Assembly: GCA_019310865.1 (NCBI GenBank)
Contig: JAFDDL010000086.1
Coordinates: forward strand, 1-10,399
Origin: Deltaproteobacteria bacterium
GTDB lineage: Bacteria; Desulfobacterota; Desulfobacteria; Desulfobacterales; JAFDDL01
Direction: 5' to 3'
Length of the DNA: 10,399 nt
Each line of letters starts with the position of its first letter. Position 1 is the stretch's first letter. This document shows positions 5,268 through 10,399 of this stretch, in pieces. A program made the translations under genes and the position numbers. The notes below the pieces were generated by a model. It saw only the letters and a list, made by a program, of their open reading frames with translations, made no database searches and was not told the DNA's origin.

Positions 5268-7868
5268 TTACCCGCCGAATCGATAAGTCAGCCGAGCCCC
5301 CAGCGTTTGCGGTGTGCCATACATCCCCTTATAGCTCCAGTATGTCCCTTGGTCCACAGGAGTATATTTAAAAATCGGATATTCCTCATCCGCCAAATTC
5401 TTGCCGAAGATATCAAAACGCCATGTCCCGTCGGTGGTCTCAAAGGCGATAAAAGCGTCGATCAGGCCATAATCAGGAATGATGTCGCTTGGCGGACGGT
5501 CGGTGGCCGATAGTTTTTTTTCATCTTTCCAGTTGTATTGGCAATTCAACGTCACGAACCCATAATCGGAAAGTGGAAAAACATAATTAGCGCCAACGCT
5601 ATACGCCCACTCCGGGGCGTTGGTCATCCTTTTCCCATCCTGCACATACGTATTCCCTGTGAACTGGTCTATTGCTGTATACTCCTTATATTCCGAGTCG
5701 AGATAGGTGAGCGCAGCGTTTAAGGTAAGCCCGTCAACCGGTCTGGCCATTACCTCCACTTCCACACCGTTGACCTCGGCTTTCGCTGCGTTATCGATTC
5801 GTGCTATTATACCATTCCAGATTTGTACCTGGAGATCATCGTAATCGTAATGGAACACTGTTGTGTTAAAGCGCAATCGGTTGGCGAACCAGTCTGTCTT
5901 GGCGCCTACTTCATAGGCCCAGATATCCTCCTGGTCAAATGCCGGCTGTACACCGGCAGAGTTAAAACCGCCGCTCGTAAATCCATTGGCAACAGAGCCA
6001 TAGAGGAAAATGTCATCGTTTAACCGATAATCGATGCCGAACTTGGGCGTAACAGAATCCCAACTTTCTTCTGCCTGTAGACTGTCCAGAGACCAACCAT
6101 ACAGATCGTCCTGCCAATAATCGATCGATTTTTTCTCTTTGGAGTAGCGCAAGCCCGCGCTGACAGAGAGACGATCCGTTAAAGCATAGGTTCCATGGCC
6201 GAAAAGTCCGTAGGTGTCCTTGATATCAACCTTGGCTTTTGCATAAAACTCATAAGGAATCCCCCATGCTGCAACCGATATTGAATAATCATACCATAAA
6301 TTATGATTGTCACGGTCCTTGTAGAGGAACAGTCCCGTAAACCACTTCAGGCGGCTCCATTGCCCCGAGAGGTTGAACTCCTGGCTGAATTGCTCCTGAA
6401 GATAGCTTTCTTCGGTGTGGAGGTTACCTAACGATGGGATGTCTCCCCACCCATCGGCCTCACTGCGTTTATCATATTCTGTTTTTCGCCAGCCGGTTAT
6501 CGATTTAAGCTCCATCTCATGGGGCAGCTTCACCGTTACATGGGCCGACACGCCATACTGATCAAGGTCCAGCACATTGTCCCAATTACCCTCCGCCTTG
6601 CTAACGTCGCCGGCTAAGTCTAGAACACCTGCGGCGATCGTGGCAGGGTCGTTTACAATGTATTTAAATGGGGGCGTAGGGTTGTCGTCTTCGGTGTAGT
6701 AATCCGCCCTGAATGTGATATCAATTTTGTCGGTGGGTGTCAGTTCAAGTGCTCCGCGGGCGGCGCTGTAATGTTGGTCCTGAAAGTCCCAATCTTCAAA
6801 GCCGGGAGCCACATTGTCCACATACGGGCCATGTTGGCTGTGAGCAATAGCCACATGCCCCTTGACTTTGTTCTTGACAAGAGGACCAGACAAAGAGCCC
6901 CTGAAACCGAACATCTTATAATCTCCGGCCTCGATCGAAGCCTTTCCGCTTAACTCGTCCGTGGGGGATTTCGAAAATAATCTGAGCGCACCACCGGTGA
7001 CATTGCGGCCATACAGCGTCCCTTGCGGTCCGCGCAAGATCTCAATACGCTCCATGTCAAAAAGGCCCACCAGAAATCCGCTGGAACGCGCCATGGGCAC
7101 GTCGTCAATATAGACCTGAACGGTTGGGCTCGCTCCGGCGAGGGCGTTTGTGTTGCCGATACCGCGGATGTACGGTGTTTTCAATTGCCATTCACTGTAC
7201 ATCGAAAAGCTGGGGACATACATCGTGATATCCTCAAAACGGTCCAAGGCGGATGCCCTGAGCGCCTCGCCGTCAAAAGTGGAGATCGCGATGGGTGTTG
7301 ACTGTAATCTTGTCTCCCCAGTTTTTGTGGCCGTTACGATTGTGTCCTCAAGGACGTAATCCTCGGTTTGATTCCTTTTCCTTTCAACCGCTTGTTCACC
7401 GGCCTGTGCCTGCTCACTCTGATCAATTACTCTATCCGGCTCACCATTTTCCACAAAAACCTGTTTATGATCATTGTTAGGTTTAGCATTGGCCTCATGT
7501 TCAAGTCCCTCTTGCGCTCGGTGCGGATCTTTTCGTATTGCCATTGTTCCTTCGCCTGCTTGCTCAAAAACCAGCCCTGTATCTTTCAGCAGCATATCCA
7601 ATGCTTGGTCAGGGGTATAATCTCCAGAAATCGTGTTTGTTTTCAAGTGGCTAAGACCTTCAAGAGAAGAAACCAGGCTAATATTGGTTTGCTCGACAAA
7701 TGTATCCAATGCAGACTGAACTTTCTGTGACGGAATATCAAAATAAAATGTGCCGTTTGTAGCATAACCCTTTACGCTGAACAGAATCATGACTGCCAGC
7801 ACAAGCAAGCATTTGGGTGCAACATGAAACAATTCATGGCCATTTCGAGTTGAACGAATCCATCTCAT
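5268..7868 (-). CDS. TonB-dependent outer-membrane receptor with N-terminal STN signalling domain
   Basis: This 866-aa protein begins with a signal peptide: hydrophobic core about 20-32 and a likely cut after GYA (34-36). Next come an STN domain (about 42-112: FDIPSQKVQSALDTF to GTMAIRK), a hydrophilic Glu/Gln/Asn-rich linker (113-170), a TonB-box-like EDTIVTA (174-180), the plug (about 185-300, with IRGIGN, VQVYIDDVPMARSSG and EILRGPQGTLYGRN) and a C-terminal beta-barrel ending LTYRFGG. Such receptors use TonB/ExbBD energy to import bulky substrates. The plug resembles the large sphingomonad/gammaproteobacterial groups that are often not siderophore-specific. STN domains usually contact an anti-sigma factor such as FecR, but no FecI/FecR pair is visible. 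AAAGGAGG lies seven bases before the ATG. It sits 95 nt after the CoA ligase gene, suggesting that the ligase acts on the imported compound; the substrate is unknown. Confidence 0.95.
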   Translation of the reverse strand: MRWIRSTRNGHELFHVAPKCLLVLAVMILFSVKGYATNGTFYFDIPSQKVQSALDTFVEQTNISLVSSLEGLSHLKTNTISGDYTPDQALDMLLKDTGLVFEQAGEGTMAIRKDPHRAQEGLEHEANAKPNNDHKQVFVENGEPDRVIDQSEQAQAGEQAVERKRNQTEDYVLEDTIVTATKTGETRLQSTPIAISTFDGEALRASALDRFEDITMYVPSFSMYSEWQLKTPYIRGIGNTNALAGASPTVQVYIDDVPMARSSGFLVGLFDMERIEILRGPQGTLYGRNVTGGALRLFSKSPTDELSGKASIEAGDYKMFGFRGSLSGPLVKNKVKGHVAIAHSQHGPYVDNVAPGFEDWDFQDQHYSAARGALELTPTDKIDITFRADYYTEDDNPTPPFKYIVNDPATIAAGVLDLAGDVSKAEGNWDNVLDLDQYGVSAHVTVKLPHEMELKSITGWRKTEYDKRSEADGWGDIPSLGNLHTEESYLQEQFSQEFNLSGQWSRLKWFTGLFLYKDRDNHNLWYDYSISVAAWGIPYEFYAKAKVDIKDTYGLFGHGTYALTDRLSVSAGLRYSKEKKSIDYWQDDLYGWSLDSLQAEESWDSVTPKFGIDYRLNDDIFLYGSVANGFTSGGFNSAGVQPAFDQEDIWAYEVGAKTDWFANRLRFNTTVFHYDYDDLQVQIWNGIIARIDNAAKAEVNGVEVEVMARPVDGLTLNAALTYLDSEYKEYTAIDQFTGNTYVQDGKRMTNAPEWAYSVGANYVFPLSDYGFVTLNCQYNWKDEKKLSATDRPPSDIIPDYGLIDAFIAFETTDGTWRFDIFGKNLADEEYPIFKYTPVDQGTYWSYKGMYGTPQTLGARLTYRFGG

Positions 7869-7963
7869 ACTCTTACCTCCTTTAAAATAGTTAGCTTACC
7901 ATTTAAACCGGATTTTGTAACCGAGAACTCCTTTCTATATAGATAAACGTTGCGGATGACCAA

Positions 7964-9445
7964 TCAATCAATTTTTTTTTGAGGCACGCTGATTTTTTTT
8001 TTGACCAGGGCATATCGCCGGGTTTTTCCGGCTTCATCTCTCAATGGTTCCGTTACAAATTCGAAGCTGCTAGGGATCTTGTACCTGGCCAATCTCTCAG
8101 AAAGGTGGGCGAACAACGCCTCTTCCGTAACCCCACCCGGAGCATCTACAATCCCGTGCACCACTTGACCCAAATCGTCATCAGGCAGTCCGATTACGGC
8201 ACTGGAGCGTACGGCCGGGTGGGAATCGATGGCCGCCTCCACTTCGGCAGGATAGATGTTGGCCCCCCCCCGAAGAATCATATCCATCTTGCGGTCCGTC
8301 AGGTACAGGTATCCGTCTTCATCCAGCCGGCCCATGTCACCCAGTGACTCCCAACCGTTTTCAATGGCATCCGAAACAGCTCCGACGTAATGGTAGGTGC
8401 TTTGCCGGCCTCTTGCGGGTAGCAGATAAATGTTACCGATTTTTCCGGGACCCAGTGTGTTGCCGTTTTCATCCACAATCTTGAGCCGAGTTCCCCCCGT
8501 CGGTTTACCCACGGATCCTTTGTGGGACAGCCATTCACCACCCGTGATCGCGGTCATTCCAATTCCCTCCGTTGCACCGTAAAACTCGTAAATCCGCTCC
8601 GGACCCAGCCAATTGATCCAGGCTTCCTTCAACCAGGGAGGACAGGAAGAGCCAAAGTGCTGCACAGTGCGAAGGGAAGACAGATCGTATTGGTTCCGTT
8701 TTTTTTCACCCAACCGCCATATCCTGTGCATCATGGTCGGCACCATCACCACATAGTCGATTTGATATTTTTCCATCAATCGCAGGGCTTCTTCCGCATC
8801 AAATCGGGTCATTACAACGATGTGGCTTCCGAAAAACAGGCCGAGTGTTGAATACCCAAAAGGACCGGTATGATACAAAGGGCCGGGCACCAGTTGCGCT
8901 CCGTCCGGCATGATATGCCATAGTGTGGTAAAAGCTTCGTCGTCCGGGTCCAGTTCCCCGGGATCTTTTTGAATGATCAGCTTGGGACGTCCCGTGCTCC
9001 CGCCGGATGTCATGGCGCCGAAATACTTAGCGGTCCGGTCCGGCAGTTCGCTGTCCGACAGATCCGGATCCGGTTCAAATCCGGCTGGTAATACCCTTCG
9101 ATCCCCCAGAGAACCGGGTTCACCGCCCACCACCAGGGATGGGTCGGCCAACTCGATAATGGCCTCCCTTTCTATCTGTGGCAATCGGTACGAAATCGGC
9201 TGCGGTGTTGCACCGAGTTTCCACACCGCAACAGCGGCCTCATAAAACTCGATGGAGTTGGGCAGGGCGATGGTCACAAGATCGTTCGGTTTCACGCCGA
9301 AGTTTTCATAAGCCCGGGCTAGGCGGTTTGTCCGCAAATCAAGCTGTTTTCTGGTGATCGAACATCCTTCATGGGTTATGGCAGGGCGGTCCGGGTCCCG
9401 GTCAGCCAACTGGCTAATCATTCGGCTTATTGACATGAGCGCCAT
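7964..9445 (-). CDS. AMP-forming acyl-CoA synthetase (acid:CoA ligase)
   Basis: This 493-aa class I adenylate-forming enzyme activates a carboxylic acid to its acyl-AMP and then to the CoA thioester. Core motifs are present: the P-loop-like TSGGSTGRPK (146-155), YEFYGATEG (286-294), the ATP-ribose Asp motif LGDMGRLDEDGYLYLTDRK (368-386), the hinge/thioester-state loop RGGANIYPAEVE (392-403) and the C-terminal catalytic Lys in EAGKTRR (471-477). The N-terminal part (LGATPQPISYRLP, 78-90) recalls bile-acid-CoA-ligase-like relatives, which hints at a bulky alicyclic or aromatic substrate but does not prove one. The start is supported by AAGGAG six bases upstream, inside the preceding hydrolase gene, which it overlaps by 32 nt. 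A G9 run encodes part of the RGGA motif, and A10 and A9 runs lie close to the stop. Confidence 0.93.
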   Translation of the reverse strand: MALMSISRMISQLADRDPDRPAITHEGCSITRKQLDLRTNRLARAYENFGVKPNDLVTIALPNSIEFYEAAVAVWKLGATPQPISYRLPQIEREAIIELADPSLVVGGEPGSLGDRRVLPAGFEPDPDLSDSELPDRTAKYFGAMTSGGSTGRPKLIIQKDPGELDPDDEAFTTLWHIMPDGAQLVPGPLYHTGPFGYSTLGLFFGSHIVVMTRFDAEEALRLMEKYQIDYVVMVPTMMHRIWRLGEKKRNQYDLSSLRTVQHFGSSCPPWLKEAWINWLGPERIYEFYGATEGIGMTAITGGEWLSHKGSVGKPTGGTRLKIVDENGNTLGPGKIGNIYLLPARGRQSTYHYVGAVSDAIENGWESLGDMGRLDEDGYLYLTDRKMDMILRGGANIYPAEVEAAIDSHPAVRSSAVIGLPDDDLGQVVHGIVDAPGGVTEEALFAHLSERLARYKIPSSFEFVTEPLRDEAGKTRRYALVKKKISVPQKKID

Positions 9446-10399
9446 GATGAACTCCTTTTTTCGTACATTTTGAAAATATCTCTCCTGACGGATCTTTGCT
9501 GTCCATCTCTCCGGATTTAGATAACGCCTTGGAAATGGCGCTAAAAGCCCTGATGTTCAGATCATGGGTCGCCTCCTCGCTCGCAGGATCAGATGACAGC
9601 TTTACAATGACCAATCCCGCGCCCGGATTGATATGCAATGTCTGGCCGTTAAGTCCCCATGCCTCATAAGCCCCATTATCATTGTGGGTAATCCACCACT
9701 GGTTATGATAGGAATATCCCTTTCTGGCCTTATCTCCTTTCTTAAACTTTTCCCGGTCAGCACCCTTTGCGATCTCTTTAATGACTTCTCCGGAAATGAT
9801 TTGTCGGCCATTGTATTTACCCCCTAAACGAAGCATTTCGCAAAACCGTGCCAGGTCCCTCAGTGTTGCGTTCAGGCCGGCCCCCATGATTTCCGTTCCA
9901 AACGCATCCACCCAAACATATGCGTCTTGCTCAGCGCCCATCGGCTGCCAGATACGCTCCGACATCAGTTGCGTATATCTCTTTCCCGTAACACGACACA
10001 GAAGCCACCCGATCACCTCGGAATTCACCGTCCGGTAGGTAAACCCTTCTCCGTGTTCGCCGTCTTTTTTCAATGTTATAAGAAAATTGAGCAATCCCTT
10101 TGGGCCCGTGTAGTCGGGGGAAAGAGGCGCCATGCACGCGGCGTCGTATCTGCCTATATCAGAGGTGGGATCGTCATAGTCCTCCGTAAAATCAACTGCA
10201 GTGGTCATGTCCAGGGTTTCTTGAACGGTTGCATCACCCCAGGCCGTATGAATGAGTTCAGGCACATATTGACTTACCAGGGCTTTGGGATCCAGTTTGC
10301 CTTCATATATCAACTGGGTGGCCAGAAGGCCGGTAAAAGATTTGGTTACTGAAAACACGAGATGAGGAAGTTCGGGTCTCATGGAGTGGTCGTAACGTT
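9414..10399 (-). CDS. Beta-lactamase-fold serine hydrolase (class C / NylB-EstB-like), 5' end missing
   Basis: The gene enters from the high-coordinate edge; 328 codons are visible, and the frame stays open to the edge (RYDHS before the first visible Met), so that Met is internal. Residues below count from it. The catalytic S11-V-T-K14 gives the SxxK nucleophile/base pair, in the context FSVTKSFTGLLA. Tyr116 in FTYRTVNSEVIGWLL is the likely second-motif tyrosine, and W242-G-L-N-G-Q247 fills the third-motif area. TEDYDDPTSD (66-75) resembles the 6-aminohexanoate-dimer hydrolase/esterase group rather than true beta-lactamases. Expected chemistry is hydrolysis of an ester, amide or lactone, producing an acid the next gene's ligase could activate. 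The polar tail after about 290 overlaps the ligase start. No signal peptide can be judged because the N-terminus is missing. Confidence 0.88.
   Translation of the reverse strand, partial: RYDHSMRPELPHLVFSVTKSFTGLLATQLIYEGKLDPKALVSQYVPELIHTAWGDATVQETLDMTTAVDFTEDYDDPTSDIGRYDAACMAPLSPDYTGPKGLLNFLITLKKDGEHGEGFTYRTVNSEVIGWLLCRVTGKRYTQLMSERIWQPMGAEQDAYVWVDAFGTEIMGAGLNATLRDLARFCEMLRLGGKYNGRQIISGEVIKEIAKGADREKFKKGDKARKGYSYHNQWWITHNDNGAYEAWGLNGQTLHINPGAGLVIVKLSSDPASEEATHDLNIRAFSAISKALSKSGEMDSKDPSGEIFSKCTKKGVHHGAHVNKPND

Noticed and set aside
7936..7963. Possible promoter before the receptor gene (TTGGTC, 16 nt, TATATA on the minus strand)
   Set aside because: The match to sigma-70 consensus is partial and the region is AT-rich by nature; it may exist but cannot be claimed from sequence alone.
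1..10399. CRISPR arrays, tRNA/rRNA genes, insertion sequences, transposases
   Set aside because: No regularly spaced repeats, no RNA-gene signatures and no transposase or integrase motifs were seen; every large frame is explained by a metabolic or transport gene.

Overview
All seven genes lie on the minus strand, so transcription runs from high to low coordinates. Two are cut by the window edges. The content suggests a Gram-negative anaerobe: a TonB-dependent outer-membrane receptor stands beside an oxygen-sensitive tungsten/molybdenum-type aldehyde:ferredoxin oxidoreductase (AOR) homologue and several iron-sulfur proteins. A Desulfobacterota-like sulfate reducer or syntroph would fit. That assignment is inference from gene content; the window has no rRNA or other phylogenetic marker.

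Upstream block (10399 to 5268): a beta-lactamase-fold serine hydrolase (5' end missing) overlaps an acyl-CoA synthetase by 32 nt. A 95-nt gap then separates the ligase from an 866-aa TonB-dependent receptor with an N-terminal STN signalling domain. Together they look like uptake, hydrolysis and CoA activation of a hydrophobic carboxylate, ester or amide. A 345-nt gene-free stretch follows, holding two tandem perfect-stem hairpins just after the receptor gene and presumably the promoter of the next block.

Downstream block (4922 to 1): a 16-cysteine four-cluster ferredoxin, an AOR-family catalytic subunit, a membrane protein that fuses a NarI/DsrM-like membrane part to a 2[4Fe-4S] domain and a C-terminal CxxC/CxxC ribbon, a crotonase with isomerase-like active-site residues, and the start of an FMN-dependent nitronate monooxygenase/enoyl-reductase-like protein (3' end missing). 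Spacing is tight, with zero bases between the membrane protein and the crotonase, so this reads as one operon.

Working model (inference): the first block imports and CoA-activates a substrate. The second performs a low-potential redox step on the acid, aldehyde or acyl-CoA, with electrons moving between the AOR subunit, the ferredoxin and the membrane carrier. The isomerase and flavoprotein then rearrange or reduce the unsaturated acyl-CoA. The most unusual points are the membrane Fe-S carrier attached to an AOR/ferredoxin pair and the degenerate pterin-binding motifs of the AOR subunit.
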